A stretch of 64,000 bases of DNA from Legionella sp. PATHC035 (GCF_026191115.1 NZ_JAPHOT010000001.1:1204501-1268500), one strand, 5' to 3'; positions 8,862 through 19,260 are shown, numbered from the stretch's first letter. Notes: generated by a model not told the origin, from the letters alone. Translations and numbers: made by a program.

Positions 8862-10346
8862 ATGAATTATATTAAATCAACTTTCTTCCTGTTCACCCTG
8901 CTTTTTATCACTGCTACTCAAGCTAATGTTCAATCTTATTTTGATCAAATAAAAAGTGATCCGAATTCTTTATATACATTCTTCAAAACCATGCCTAAAG
9001 GTGGAGAATTACATTATCATTTATCTGGAGGTGCCTACCCAGAAGTCATGTTGGAACTGACATCTAAAGATAATTATTGCTTGAATACCAGCAATTGGAC
9101 GGCCAGTAAAAATCCATCTGTTTGTAAAGGTGTAGAGACAAAAGATTTGTTTAATCATCCTGAACTTTATGCAAGCACTGTAAGAAGCTGGTCTATGAAA
9201 GATTTTGTGCCAGGGAAGGAATCAGGCCACGATCATTTTTTCAACTCATTCTATAAGTTCAATGCCATAGTTGCAGATCATCAGCCCGAACTCCTTGCAT
9301 CAGTCATGCAAACCGCAGCACTACAAAATGAACGCTATATGGAAGTGATGATCTTGCCTGATAATGCCCATTCAGTCAGTTTTGGCGATAAGCTCAAGAA
9401 CACTACTTCATTTAGCCAAAAAAGAAAGGTTCTCTTGGAAAACCAAGACTTTCAAAATAATGTCAATTACACTGTAGTCGAATCAAATCGTATTTTGCAA
9501 CAAGCACGCCAAGAGCTGGGTTGCGATACCAATCCAGAAAAAAAAGCCTGCCAAATTAAAATTAAATTTTTATACTATTCCCTGCGAGAACAATCTCTAG
9601 ATAACTTGTTTGCACAGACACTTAATGCGTTTGAAGCTGTTGATCAATCCATACGAAGTAAGGGCGCTCTTGTTGGTGTTAATTTAGTCCAGCCTGAAGA
9701 CGGGATGATCTCTTTACGAGACTATCGCAAACAAATGCAAATATACCAATACCTACACAAGCTATACCCTGAAGTCAATATTGCATTACATGCTGGAGAG
9801 TTAACTCAAGAAATTGTTACCCCGGAAGATTTAGATTACCACATTCGAGATGCACTCCTCACTGGCCAAGCCCAAAGAATTGGGCATGGAGTAGATATTG
9901 CTCATGAAAATAAGGCAAAGAGCACCTTGGACTACATGGCAAAACATCACAAAGCAGTAGAAATTAATCTCATCAGCAATCTTAAAATATTAAAAATCTC
10001 GGGTTCAAACCATCCGCTTAATTTTTATCTTAAACATGAGGTTCCAGTTGTCTTGTCTACGGATGATGAAGGGATATTGCGAACTAACCTGACGCAACAA
10101 TATGTAGAAGCTGCATTGAATCATGGGCTGGATTATCCCACCTTAAAACAAATCAATAGGAATGCGCTCACCTATTCATTTTTACCGGGTAAAAGCATAT
10201 GGTCTGCGCCTGAAAAGGCCCTACTAATTGACGATTGCCAAGACCTGGAAAGCCAAAGTTGCCAACTATTTATCAAAACGAGTGAGAAAGCCCAATTACA
10301 ATGGGAGTTGGAACAAAAACTTCATGCATTTGAAAATCAATTTTAG
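8862..10346 (+). CDS. Secreted adenosine deaminase, ADGF/CECR1-like
   Basis: Metal-dependent deaminase of the adenosine deaminase superfamily, of the longer ADGF-like type (494 residues against about 330 for cytosolic Add). The N-terminus YIKSTFFLFTLLFITATQANV is a signal peptide, so the enzyme should act outside the cytoplasm. Active-site landmarks are ELHYHLSGG (metal-binding His-x-His), ALHAGELT (third His and catalytic Glu), RIGHGVDIA, and VVLSTDDEGI (metal-binding Asp). The extra length lies mainly between the first and second motifs and contains several Cys that could form disulphides. No SD is obvious before the ATG. It sits in an accessory pocket. A second, cytosolic family member is at 54778-55752. 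Conversion of adenosine to inosine outside the cell is the likely reaction. Confidence 0.88.
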   Translation: MNYIKSTFFLFTLLFITATQANVQSYFDQIKSDPNSLYTFFKTMPKGGELHYHLSGGAYPEVMLELTSKDNYCLNTSNWTASKNPSVCKGVETKDLFNHPELYASTVRSWSMKDFVPGKESGHDHFFNSFYKFNAIVADHQPELLASVMQTAALQNERYMEVMILPDNAHSVSFGDKLKNTTSFSQKRKVLLENQDFQNNVNYTVVESNRILQQARQELGCDTNPEKKACQIKIKFLYYSLREQSLDNLFAQTLNAFEAVDQSIRSKGALVGVNLVQPEDGMISLRDYRKQMQIYQYLHKLYPEVNIALHAGELTQEIVTPEDLDYHIRDALLTGQAQRIGHGVDIAHENKAKSTLDYMAKHHKAVEINLISNLKILKISGSNHPLNFYLKHEVPVVLSTDDEGILRTNLTQQYVEAALNHGLDYPTLKQINRNALTYSFLPGKSIWSAPEKALLIDDCQDLESQSCQLFIKTSEKAQLQWELEQKLHAFENQF

Positions 10347-10360
10347 TGTGTCACTGGAGC

Positions 10361-10571
10361 GTAGGTCGGGCCTTTTTGGCCCAAGAATTCCACAGAAACT
10401 AAATTCCACAGCAAATTATGTAGGTCAGGCCCTTGGTGCGACAATTACTTGAGCGTTTCGCTTAAATTAATTTATGAGTAAGTTTTGAGCAATAAAAGAT
10501 TTAGGTCAGATCGGTACCGACATCAGGCCAGCCAGAAAAAATTATATTGTCGGGCCAAGGGCCCGACCTAC
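10361..10571. repeat. Inverted GTAGGTCGGGCC repeat element
   Basis: GTAGGTCGGGCC at 10361-10372 and its perfect reverse complement GGCCCGACCTAC at 10560-10571 bracket about 190 bases. A third, near-identical direct copy (GTAGGTCAGGCCC) begins at 10420. The interior has no ORF of note. It looks like a small non-autonomous element or two overlapping REP-like units in the convergent gap between the deaminase gene and purA. Confidence 0.7.
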
Positions 10572-10617
10572 TTCTGTTACCAATTTACTCTCGGATATTT
10601 GGTAACACTAATTGAAA

Positions 10618-11925
<1,308 letters not shown>

Positions 11926-12177
11926 TTAAATTTACAAAATGCTATTCGCCACTCTAAATTGAGAACCTGAGAACTCAATTTCAACAAAATTTGTAACTCC
12001 ACTCCTCTGCCTCAAGTCCCTACAGGTACATCTCAAATGAAAACATTCTACAAAATGCTCACATAGTCAGTATGCCTGCCATTCAAGAGTACTTTTTGAT
12101 CAACCTGCCACAAATTATGTAGTGTTCTCCAAGATTTTGGTATAGAGGTGAATAGTTACCAAAACCCAACATTATAG

Positions 12178-13092
12178 TTACTTTTTAGCAGGTACACCAT
12201 CATTTTTTGGTGTGGCTTGCTTAAAATAATCAAAAAATGCACTGCTTTGATCCAATACCAAAATATCTTTTCTGCTTTTAAAACTCCCTTCATAGGCAAG
12301 CAAGCTACGGTATAATGCAAAAAAATCCTTATTTTTACTGTAGGCATCTGTATAGATCGACGCCGCTTGTGCTTTCCCAATGGCTCGTACTTTTTGTGCA
12401 TTACTGCGGGTTGTTGCTAACAAGACCATCACATCAGCGTCGGCCTTAGCTTTTATCTCTTCAGCAGCAGCTTGACCATCAGCACGGTGTTTATTCGCAA
12501 TTTTTTGCATATCCGCCCGCATCCGTTGATAAATGGCGTTGCTGGTATTCGCTGGTAGTTCAATTCCTTTAATGCGTACATCAACCACGTTAATACCTAA
12601 CCCGCCTGCTTGTTTTTGGGCTGCTTTACGCAACAACTCCATAACATCATCACGACCACCCGACACGACTTCAGGAATAGTACGTTTACCAAACTGCGCA
12701 CGTAACAATGTATTTAATTGTTGCTCCAGTAGTGTTTCTGCCTTAAATTCATTGCCACCTGTGGATTTAAAATATTGAGCCAAATCGGTAATGTGCCATT
12801 TGACATAATAATCTACCATGACGTCCTTTTTTTCTTTAGTGACAATACGGGTCGACTTAATATCCATAGTTTGAATACGCGTATCAAAAATACGTACGTT
12901 TTCGATAAATGGTACTTTAAAATGCAATCCAGGATTCAATACTTTGACCTTATCAGTCAAGCCATCATTAACCAAACGGCCTAAACGTAAAAGAATTCCT
13001 TGTTGACCTTGTGTTATCGTAAATACACTGGTCACTAAAAATAGAAGTAGTAAAAAGATCAAAATGCCAAGGGTTCTACCCGTAGTTTTCAT
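12178..13092 (-). CDS. hflC: Modulator of FtsH protease HflC
   Basis: SPFH/prohibitin-family protein that, with HflK, forms a large periplasm-facing assembly around the FtsH protease and tunes membrane-protein turnover. The 304 residues start with a single membrane anchor (LGILIFLLLLFLVTSVFTI), then TQGQQGILLRLGRL, the entry to the SPFH domain, and a helical region around ADGQAAAEEIKAKADADV. The C-terminus ends SAFFDYFKQA and a polar tail. It begins two bases after the hflK stop, so the two are cotranscribed and translationally linked. Typical length and order leave little doubt. Confidence 0.97.
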   Translation of the reverse strand: MKTTGRTLGILIFLLLLFLVTSVFTITQGQQGILLRLGRLVNDGLTDKVKVLNPGLHFKVPFIENVRIFDTRIQTMDIKSTRIVTKEKKDVMVDYYVKWHITDLAQYFKSTGGNEFKAETLLEQQLNTLLRAQFGKRTIPEVVSGGRDDVMELLRKAAQKQAGGLGINVVDVRIKGIELPANTSNAIYQRMRADMQKIANKHRADGQAAAEEIKAKADADVMVLLATTRSNAQKVRAIGKAQAASIYTDAYSKNKDFFALYRSLLAYEGSFKSRKDILVLDQSSAFFDYFKQATPKNDGVPAKK

Positions 13093-13094
13093 TG

Positions 13095-14234
13095 TTAATT
13101 TCTCCCTTGTCGATAAACAGGTCTGGTGAGCTCACGACCATCGACCAAGTTCTCTGTCTCATTGGATTCATCACTTTCCGCTTTGTTATTTTTTGCGGTA
13201 TCAGTTGGAAAACCGGAGGACTTTCCAAATAACTTATCTAAAGGAAGATACAGCAAATTACCTGATTTACTATCGACTATGATCGTACTGCTCTTGCTGA
13301 TAACTTTTTGCATTGTTTCCAAATACATGCGTTCTGCCATAACTTTTGGGGCAGCAGTGTATTGAGGAAGTAACGCTAAAAACTCAGAAACTTCCCCTTG
13401 GGCATTCAATACAAGCTGTTTGGAAAAAGCTTCAGCCTCTTGTTGGATCCGGCTCGCCTTCCCTTCTGCTATTGGAACAACTTTCGCGGCATAAGCAAGG
13501 GCTTGTTCTTTAAAGCGCTTTTCATCTTCTTGTGCTTTAATTGCATCGTCAAACGCATCTTGTACACTTTCAGGAGCACGTGCAGGCTGTGGTGCTACAT
13601 TGACGATTAAAATACCTGTTTTATATAAATCCAGAGTTTTTATCAAAGTCTCTTGAACTTGATTGCCCCAAACTTCACGTCCCTCCGTAATCATTTGATC
13701 CAGGGTAGTTGTCCCTACAACTTGTCTCAGCGCACTGGAGGTCGCTTGCTGCAAACTTTCCTCAGGATTAGCGACGTTAAATAAATATTCCTGCAAATCA
13801 CCAATGCGATACTGCACCGCTAAGGATACAGAAACTAGATTTTCGTCACTCGTTAACATTTGTGCAGAATAAGAATAATCCAACACGCGGTCCACATTCA
13901 TAATAATTTTTGAAGAAATAATCCTTGGTATCCAATGTGGTCCGGAACCCACTGTTTCCACATATTTACCAAAACGAAGAATTACCGCTTGTTCTGCGGG
14001 ATCAACAATAAAGACACCCGACAACACCCAGAGAATAAAGGCAACCAAAATTACAGTAAGCGCGATTAGACCACCATTCGATTTTTTGGAAGGCTCACTA
14101 CCAATTTTGGTAGAACCTCCAAATAAAAACTTCTTCAATTTGTCATGAGCGCGTTTCAGCGCCTCATCCAAATCTGGAGGTTGATTTTTACCCTTCCAGG
14201 GATCTTTGCCTTTATCTGGCTCATTCCACCCCAT
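13095..14234 (-). CDS. hflK: Modulator of FtsH protease HflK
   Basis: Partner of HflC in the FtsH-HflKC complex of the inner membrane. The 379-residue protein has the characteristic N-terminus GWNEPDKGKDPWKGK, with Gly, Pro and Lys, then one membrane span (LIALTVILVAFILWVLSGVFI) and VDPAEQAVILRFGKYV at the start of the SPFH domain. The region EGKASRIQQEAEAF is the coiled stalk. The C-terminal tail is acidic and polar. A GGAG site precedes the ATG. hfq and hflX, upstream in E. coli, are not here; the upstream neighbour is an unrelated PLP-enzyme gene. Confidence 0.97.
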   Translation of the reverse strand: MGWNEPDKGKDPWKGKNQPPDLDEALKRAHDKLKKFLFGGSTKIGSEPSKKSNGGLIALTVILVAFILWVLSGVFIVDPAEQAVILRFGKYVETVGSGPHWIPRIISSKIIMNVDRVLDYSYSAQMLTSDENLVSVSLAVQYRIGDLQEYLFNVANPEESLQQATSSALRQVVGTTTLDQMITEGREVWGNQVQETLIKTLDLYKTGILIVNVAPQPARAPESVQDAFDDAIKAQEDEKRFKEQALAYAAKVVPIAEGKASRIQQEAEAFSKQLVLNAQGEVSEFLALLPQYTAAPKVMAERMYLETMQKVISKSSTIIVDSKSGNLLYLPLDKLFGKSSGFPTDTAKNNKAESDESNETENLVDGRELTRPVYRQGRN

Positions 14235-14392
14235 GTACTACTCTCCCGGAGAATTTTAAGAAAATTAGAATTCTATGGGGTATATGAAGTTTAAGCAAGT
14301 TCTCCTGCTGTAATTAGCACAATCTGAAGGGTTAGCCTTTTCCATAAACTAAGTATGTCCAGTGAGTTGATCGTACTTCATGGATTTAATTT

Positions 14393-15517
14393 TTACTGGC
14401 ATTTTCCTCTGAGATCAATATCCCAAATATCAACTACAATATCGTTTTCAGTAATAAAAAATTGATCAAATAAATTAATGGTTGGATCGCAATGAGGAAC
14501 AATGAGCTCTAAAACCTCACCGTGATCAGGTAATTGAGCGCCATTCACCGCAGTCACTTTCCCATGCTCATCTCCAAAGCCGCCCCAATCATATTCCAGC
14601 CCCTGATGACTGATGATTAGGGGTTTATGTTGATCTACATAAATGGCTTTTGTGCCTGCATCAACAGTCACATGTTCTGTTCTGTTGTTACTAATCACCG
14701 TGGTTAAAAGGGTCATTGCCGGTTTAAAGGTATTGAATTGCCGCTCATTACTTTTTGAACCAATCGTTGCATATTGCACATCCATCACTGTATAAGAACC
14801 CGGTTGAATCTCGGTTACTTCTGTCGCTTCAACATCAATATCATAAGTTCCTGTTCCACTTCCTGTGACTATGGGACAATTCAGACCCATTTCCCGAAAG
14901 CTTTTTGCCAGATCACTCGCCATACACATGGTCTGTAATGATTTGTTCTTTCGTTCACTAAAAGAGGTAATATGCTGTAAGTTACCGGCATAGCATTGAA
15001 TTCCCATCAAATTTAACCAAGGGAATTGCCTCATTTCTAAAGCAAAATTTAAAGCAGTTTCGGGTTTAACTCCGGTTCGCCCTATCCCAGGGTCGACATC
15101 GACTAAGACATTGATCATTTTTTTATTGAGCTGACCTGCTTCATTTAAAACAATCATATTTTCTTTATTATCGACCACCACCAAAGTGGAGGGAGCTTTT
15201 TCCAGACACGAAATAAGCCTGGCAATTTTATTCTTTGTGACAATTGGTGAAGTAATTAGAATATTGGGTATTCCATTTTGAATAAGAACTTCAGCCTCGG
15301 AAATTTTGGCTACGCACACGCCTATTGCACCGAATTCTATCTGTAGACGAGCTAATTTAGAGCACTTATGGGTTTTACAATGAGGTCTGATATGGATACT
15401 GTTTTCGATAGAATGTTTCCTCATTGTCTCCAAGTTAGATTTCAGAAGATTTTTATCAATGATTAAACAAGGGGTATCTAACTCTGTTTTTTTTAGTCCT
15501 AAAGCAGCTTTTGACAT
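14393..15517 (-). CDS. D-threonine aldolase / D-serine dehydratase-like PLP enzyme
   Basis: Fold-type III PLP enzyme with an alanine-racemase-like N-terminal barrel and a C-terminal metal-binding domain (DSD1/D-threonine aldolase family). The 374 residues contain IRPHCKTHKC, where Lys forms the PLP Schiff base, VDVDPGIGRTGV, GSGTGTYDID near the phosphate-binding loop, and VPHCDPTINL, whose His and Cys/Asp match the metal site of this family. Such enzymes act on D-3-hydroxyamino acids (D-threonine, D-serine and related); the substrate cannot be told. AGAGG precedes the ATG. The LysE-type exporter gene ends 16 bases upstream on the same strand, so the two form an operon and may share a substrate (inference). 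Confidence 0.88.
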   Translation of the reverse strand: MSKAALGLKKTELDTPCLIIDKNLLKSNLETMRKHSIENSIHIRPHCKTHKCSKLARLQIEFGAIGVCVAKISEAEVLIQNGIPNILITSPIVTKNKIARLISCLEKAPSTLVVVDNKENMIVLNEAGQLNKKMINVLVDVDPGIGRTGVKPETALNFALEMRQFPWLNLMGIQCYAGNLQHITSFSERKNKSLQTMCMASDLAKSFREMGLNCPIVTGSGTGTYDIDVEATEVTEIQPGSYTVMDVQYATIGSKSNERQFNTFKPAMTLLTTVISNNRTEHVTVDAGTKAIYVDQHKPLIISHQGLEYDWGGFGDEHGKVTAVNGAQLPDHGEVLELIVPHCDPTINLFDQFFITENDIVVDIWDIDLRGKCQ

Positions 15518-15533
15518 GTTATTCCTCTAAAAA

Positions 15534-16154
15534 CTAATCTGCGCTCAACATCACCCGAACTCCCACATAAACCAATAAACCACCAAATACTCGAGTCAAA
15601 GTAGTTTGAAAATTAGTAAATATTTTTCGGATATTATTTGATTGCAGGAATAGAACGAGTAAGGGCCAATAAAAGAACGATTCGCTGATAAAAACCCCAG
15701 CAACTAAAGCTTTATCGCCAATCGATGCGTTAATGGAGACAAATTGAGTAAACAAACTCAGCAGAAAAACTGCAAGTTTTGGATTTAAAGCATTACATAA
15801 AACCCCTTCAAAATAAGCCTTGGAAACAGTTATCCTGTGCAACGAGGAGCGGTCTTGATGCATACTTAGGGTTTGTTTGGTTCTTAAACCTTTCAATCCC
15901 AGATAAATTAAATAGCATGCGCCCGTATATTTAATGGTTGTATAAAGAACAATACTCTGTGTAATGACAAACGCCAAGCCTAAAATACAATAAGTAGCAT
16001 GAAAGAAACATCCAGTAACAATACCCAAAGCAGTGGCTAAAGCCTGACGTCTAGGATATAAAAATGCGTTTTTTGTAACCAATATAAAATCTGGACCTGG
16101 GCTAATCATGCCAATAAAACAAATCACCGTTAAAAGTAATACGCTAGTATTCAT
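15534..16154 (-). CDS. LysE/RhtB-family amino-acid exporter
   Basis: Inner-membrane efflux protein of 206 residues with about six hydrophobic spans. The N-terminal signature GMISPGPDFILVTKNA (consensus G-PGP-x(5)-N) and the following GIVTGCFFHATYCILGLAFVI are diagnostic for the LysE/RhtB family. It ends VRVMLSAD. I start at ATG 16154, two codons inside a possible GTG start; neither has a clear Shine-Dalgarno. It is first in a two-gene unit with the PLP enzyme downstream. Substrates in the family include threonine, homoserine, lysine and quaternary compounds; none can be assigned here. Confidence 0.9.
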   Translation of the reverse strand: MNTSVLLLTVICFIGMISPGPDFILVTKNAFLYPRRQALATALGIVTGCFFHATYCILGLAFVITQSIVLYTTIKYTGACYLIYLGLKGLRTKQTLSMHQDRSSLHRITVSKAYFEGVLCNALNPKLAVFLLSLFTQFVSINASIGDKALVAGVFISESFFYWPLLVLFLQSNNIRKIFTNFQTTLTRVFGGLLVYVGVRVMLSAD

Positions 16155-16286
16155 AATCACTATTTAAAAAACTCGCAGATTGAGACGATTTTAATTTAAT
16201 GCGCATACCGCGTCTATTCATAGGCATCTCTTCGTGAGGGTTGGTTTCCATCACCTACGCCAAAGCCTGGTTGAAAAGCTGTATGC

Positions 16287-16368
16287 CATTACCGCGAAAA
16301 CGGGAATCCAACCATTGGGCACTATGCCTCATTTAACCGTAGATTCCAGCCTTCACAGGAATGACACA
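16287..16368. repeat. REP-like intergenic remnant
   Basis: The segment contains CCGCGAAAACGGGAATCC followed by GATTCCAGCCTTCACAGGAATGAC, the look of degraded REP-type palindromes. Between them, AATGAGGCATAGTGCC (read on the minus strand) is nearly identical to a segment upstream of purH around 35836. The remainder of 16155-16422 shows nothing else. Confidence 0.5.
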
Positions 16369-16422
16369 TCTCCAGGATCCAAACTATTGATTCAATAGAG
16401 CGACTACCACTGAAACGTATTG

Positions 16423-17847
16423 CTAAGGATTAAATACCGCATTTACAGCGGATTCTTCACTGCTAGGATGGAGTCCTCCAGTTGAATTTTCAATTGGCTC
16501 ATGCATCTCCATTTTAGGCAAAGTCTTAAACATATCATCATAGATAATCTGAGTCCTGGTTCCGGGATGATGACGAGCGTATTGCTTTACTGTTTCCCAA
16601 TTACATTTTCCCTCGGCAATCAACCAACGCATAGTACTCCAGGGATTGGTCATTCTTTGGTTCTCATATGCTTCGTTATATCGTCGGACAAATTCTGCAT
16701 AGAGTTTAAAAGGAGGTTCATCACCTTTTAAGGGTACTGCCGCAGCCGTTGGTAGTACTGGGCTATCCATACTCCCTTCTTGACGACGGCTGTATTTGCG
16801 GGTGACCAATCGCTCTATTACAAAAGCTGCATCACTAGGTTTACCAAAAAGCTGTCGTAAAGTGCTCCCCCAAGAATGATCGACATAAATTATCTCATGT
16901 AATGCACTGTCTTCCACATGGCATCTGCTTACAAAAGGATCAACTAATTCAGGCCTGTTATCGATATAACTATCGATTTCTTTGAGCAAATCTCTACGTT
17001 TGCTCGCTAATAATTGGCACAGCCCCTTGTTTCGTGGTGGTTCGGCTCCACGACAAAGCAACATAGCCACACCTCTAAGTAAATCCTTATTATCTTGCTC
17101 CCGGAACAATCGTTTACACAGCGCATCCATCGCATTATCGCCTCGTTCCTCATCTGGACAAGGCATGTTTTCCGCCTCCAACTTCAACCTCTCTATGGGA
17201 GCCTCATCCAATAAACCTTCAAGTGCCTTTATTTTACCTTTTCGTGCCGCTAAGATCAGTGGGGTATCTTTCCTCACGCCTACAGGATTAGCCAAATCTG
17301 CCCCTGCTCTGATTAAATTTACCACCCCAGAAACAAAATCCAATGCTATGGCTTGGTGTAAAGGCTGAAAAGGTATGCGGGCTTCTTTAAGGCGAGTCGT
17401 TGCATTCACTTCAGGATTCAACGCTAAAATTTTTGTTAATAATTCACGATTTTTAGTTTGTACTGTTAAAGACAATAAAGTACGCCCATCTTCATCGCGC
17501 TTATTGGCATCAAATTCATAAGCATCCAAAAGATGCAGAGCCAGCTGAACTTTGCCGGCAGCAATTGCTTGATGCAAGGGCAAACCAATATTTTTATCGC
17601 GGACTTTACTGAGAATCAAATCAATAAACTCTGTTAAATCCGACGGGATTTCCTTATCAACAGAATCTTCATTTTTTCTCTGGTGTTGTTCAATCAAATA
17701 GTTCAGAACAGTCATTTGAACACCACCTGCCATCCAGAATGGATGTTCAAGATAACTCTTGTCGTCGAGCAGCTTCTTTTCAATGAATTTTTTAAATTCT
17801 TCTAGTCCTAATTTTAGAGCTGCATTTATTTCAATGATAAATTCCAT
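16423..17847 (-). CDS. Ankyrin-repeat protein, candidate effector
   Basis: A 474-residue soluble protein with an ankyrin region at about residues 90-240: GLPLHQAIAAGKVQLALHLL, DGRTLLSLTVQTKNRELL, QPLHQAIALDFVSGVVNLI-RAGADL and TPLILAARKGKIKALEGLL each show the TPLH-like turn and paired helices. The N-terminal 85 residues and the C-terminal half have no motif I know; the C-terminus (residues 430-474) is Met/Glu/Ser-rich and polar, consistent with a Dot/Icm translocation tail. No signal peptide. GGGACG lies just upstream of the ATG. Legionella encodes many such Ank proteins, several translocated into host cells; export of this one is inference. It sits between REP-like DNA and trmB. Confidence 0.85.
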   Translation of the reverse strand: MEFIIEINAALKLGLEEFKKFIEKKLLDDKSYLEHPFWMAGGVQMTVLNYLIEQHQRKNEDSVDKEIPSDLTEFIDLILSKVRDKNIGLPLHQAIAAGKVQLALHLLDAYEFDANKRDEDGRTLLSLTVQTKNRELLTKILALNPEVNATTRLKEARIPFQPLHQAIALDFVSGVVNLIRAGADLANPVGVRKDTPLILAARKGKIKALEGLLDEAPIERLKLEAENMPCPDEERGDNAMDALCKRLFREQDNKDLLRGVAMLLCRGAEPPRNKGLCQLLASKRRDLLKEIDSYIDNRPELVDPFVSRCHVEDSALHEIIYVDHSWGSTLRQLFGKPSDAAFVIERLVTRKYSRRQEGSMDSPVLPTAAAVPLKGDEPPFKLYAEFVRRYNEAYENQRMTNPWSTMRWLIAEGKCNWETVKQYARHHPGTRTQIIYDDMFKTLPKMEMHEPIENSTGGLHPSSEESAVNAVFNP

Positions 17848-17967
17848 GTTACGTCCCCTGTAGTGTTACTTCCAGATTTATATTACACATTGGACAATAG
17901 AAGATCAAAAGAATAGTTAAAATTTCTACAATCTCATCAGGCCTGAGAATCTGATTTTCATTTAAAA

Positions 17968-18651
17968 TTAGGGTGATTCAGGCAATTTATTAAATATCAA
18001 ATCCCATACTCCATGTCCTAAACGTTCCCCTCTCTGTTCAAATTTTGTAAGTGGCCTTGATAAGGGTCGGGGTGAATATCCCCCATCGTGCTGGGAATTT
18101 TTCAATGCAGGCTCTGTAGATAAGACATCCAGCATATGCTCGGCATATTCTTGCCAATCGGTCGCACAATGAATAAACCCACCTGGCTTCAATTTTTTTG
18201 TTACTAATTGAATAAATTCTTTCTGAATTAAGCGTCTTTTATGATGACGTTTTTTATGCCAGGGATCTGGGAAAAATATTTGTACTCCGGCAATTGAGTT
18301 ATCGAGCAATTGGGTGCGAAACACTTCTACAGCATCATGGGCCACAATACGTACATTAGATAATTGATGTTCATGTAGATCAGCAGCCAAACTCCCCACA
18401 CCTGCAAGATGAACCTCTATACCTATATAATTAACTTCAGGATTATTTTTAGCCATGGCCAACAAAGAAGATCCCATGCCAAAACCTATTTCGACTACTG
18501 TATCCGCATTACGGTTAAATTCTTCGGCTAAACTCCATGGATTCCCATCCACCGTAAGTTGATAATCTTTAAGCCAAAGTTCCAGTCCTTGACTCTGCCG
18601 ATTACTTACCCGACCTGCTCGTAAAACATAACTTTTTATCCGGCGTTGCAT
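17968..18651 (-). CDS. trmB: tRNA (guanine-N7-)-methyltransferase
   Basis: SAM-dependent enzyme that makes m7G46 in the variable loop of tRNAs. The 227 residues carry VEIGFGMGSSLLAMA (SAM-binding motif I), YIGIEVHLAGVG, FFPDPWHKKRHHKRRL (the catalytic/tRNA-binding signature with the family's PDPWHKKRHxKRR) and THE-type C-terminal KFEQRGERLGHGVWDL. Length and motif order are standard. It is transcribed away from rpmB across a 165-base gap. Confidence 0.97.
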   Translation of the reverse strand: MQRRIKSYVLRAGRVSNRQSQGLELWLKDYQLTVDGNPWSLAEEFNRNADTVVEIGFGMGSSLLAMAKNNPEVNYIGIEVHLAGVGSLAADLHEHQLSNVRIVAHDAVEVFRTQLLDNSIAGVQIFFPDPWHKKRHHKRRLIQKEFIQLVTKKLKPGGFIHCATDWQEYAEHMLDVLSTEPALKNSQHDGGYSPRPLSRPLTKFEQRGERLGHGVWDLIFNKLPESP

Positions 18652-18704
18652 AAATCACACTCATCATTTGGTCAAAGCCGGAATTATATGTTCTTACAAA
18701 AATC

Positions 18705-18733
18705 TTGCAACTAATGCATTTTTTTGATATAAA
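18705..18733 (+). promoter_or_regulatory. Sigma-70 promoter of rpmB-rpmG
   Basis: TTGCAA (18705-18710), a 17-base spacer, and TATAAA (18728-18733) give a near-consensus promoter about 80 bases before rpmB. The 5' leader that follows has no evident riboregulator. Confidence 0.75.
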
Positions 18734-18815
18734 ACCGCTCTTGTATTTCACATCCGGCTATTTGCCCAGAATTTTACAAAGACAAGCAAACTAAAACCTA
18801 TTTTGGAGTAACACA

Positions 18816-19052
18816 ATGTCTAGAGTATGTCAGGTAACTGGCAAGCGACCCATGACTGGTCATAAAGTGTCGCACGCTAACAACAAAACCAAAAGACGCT
18901 TTCTGCCGAATATTCAGAACCACAGTTTCTGGGTTGAAGAAGAAAATCGATTTGTCACATTAAAGCTCAGTACCAAAGGTATGCGTATTGTAGACAAGTT
19001 AGGTATAAAAGCAGTTCTGGATAAACTCAGAGCTAAAGGCGAAAAAGTATAA
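18816..19052 (+). CDS. rpmB: 50S ribosomal protein L28
   Basis: Large-subunit protein of 78 residues, the normal gammaproteobacterial length. It begins [20 protein letters not shown] and continues [10 protein letters not shown], the RNA-binding signature of L28. GGAG lies seven bases before the ATG. rpmG follows after 16 bases, the usual rpmB-rpmG operon. Confidence 0.99.
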   Translation: MSRVCQVTGKRPMTGHKVSHANNKTKRRFLPNIQNHSFWVEEENRFVTLKLSTKGMRIVDKLGIKAVLDKLRAKGEKV

Positions 19053-19068
19053 CTTAAGGGGATAAACC

Positions 19069-19233
19069 ATGGCAGCTGTCACGATTAAAGTGAAAATGGA
19101 ATCCACAGCAGGAACTGGATACTATAAGACTACAACGAAAAACCCAAGAAACCATCCTGAAAAAATGGAGCTTATGATGTACGATCCTAAAGTACGTAAG
19201 CACGTTCTTTTCAAAGAGAAAAAAGTAAAATAA
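19069..19233 (+). CDS. rpmG: 50S ribosomal protein L33
   Basis: A 54-residue basic protein starting [12 protein letters not shown] and containing [19 protein letters not shown] and [18 protein letters not shown], the L33 signature. It lacks the Cys pairs of zinc-binding L33 versions, so it is the Cys-minus form. AAGGGG lies six to ten bases upstream. It is short enough to be missed by length-filtered gene finding. Second gene of the rpmB operon and followed by a hairpin. Confidence 0.98.
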   Translation: MAAVTIKVKMESTAGTGYYKTTTKNPRNHPEKMELMMYDPKVRKHVLFKEKKVK

Positions 19234-19241
19234 TGTTTGAA

Positions 19242-19260
19242 GCCCCATAACTTATGGGGC
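19242..19260 (+). terminator. Hairpin after rpmG
   Basis: GCCCCATAA-C-TTATGGGGC is a perfect nine-pair inverted repeat ending 27 bases after the rpmG stop. The trailing T content is modest (CCTTCATGTTGTTTCT), so termination may be partial. Confidence 0.65.

Noticed and set aside
10228..10452. 74-codon + strand frame over the deaminase end
   Set aside because: It is largely inside the deaminase gene in another frame and continues into repeat DNA; no SD or composition supports it.
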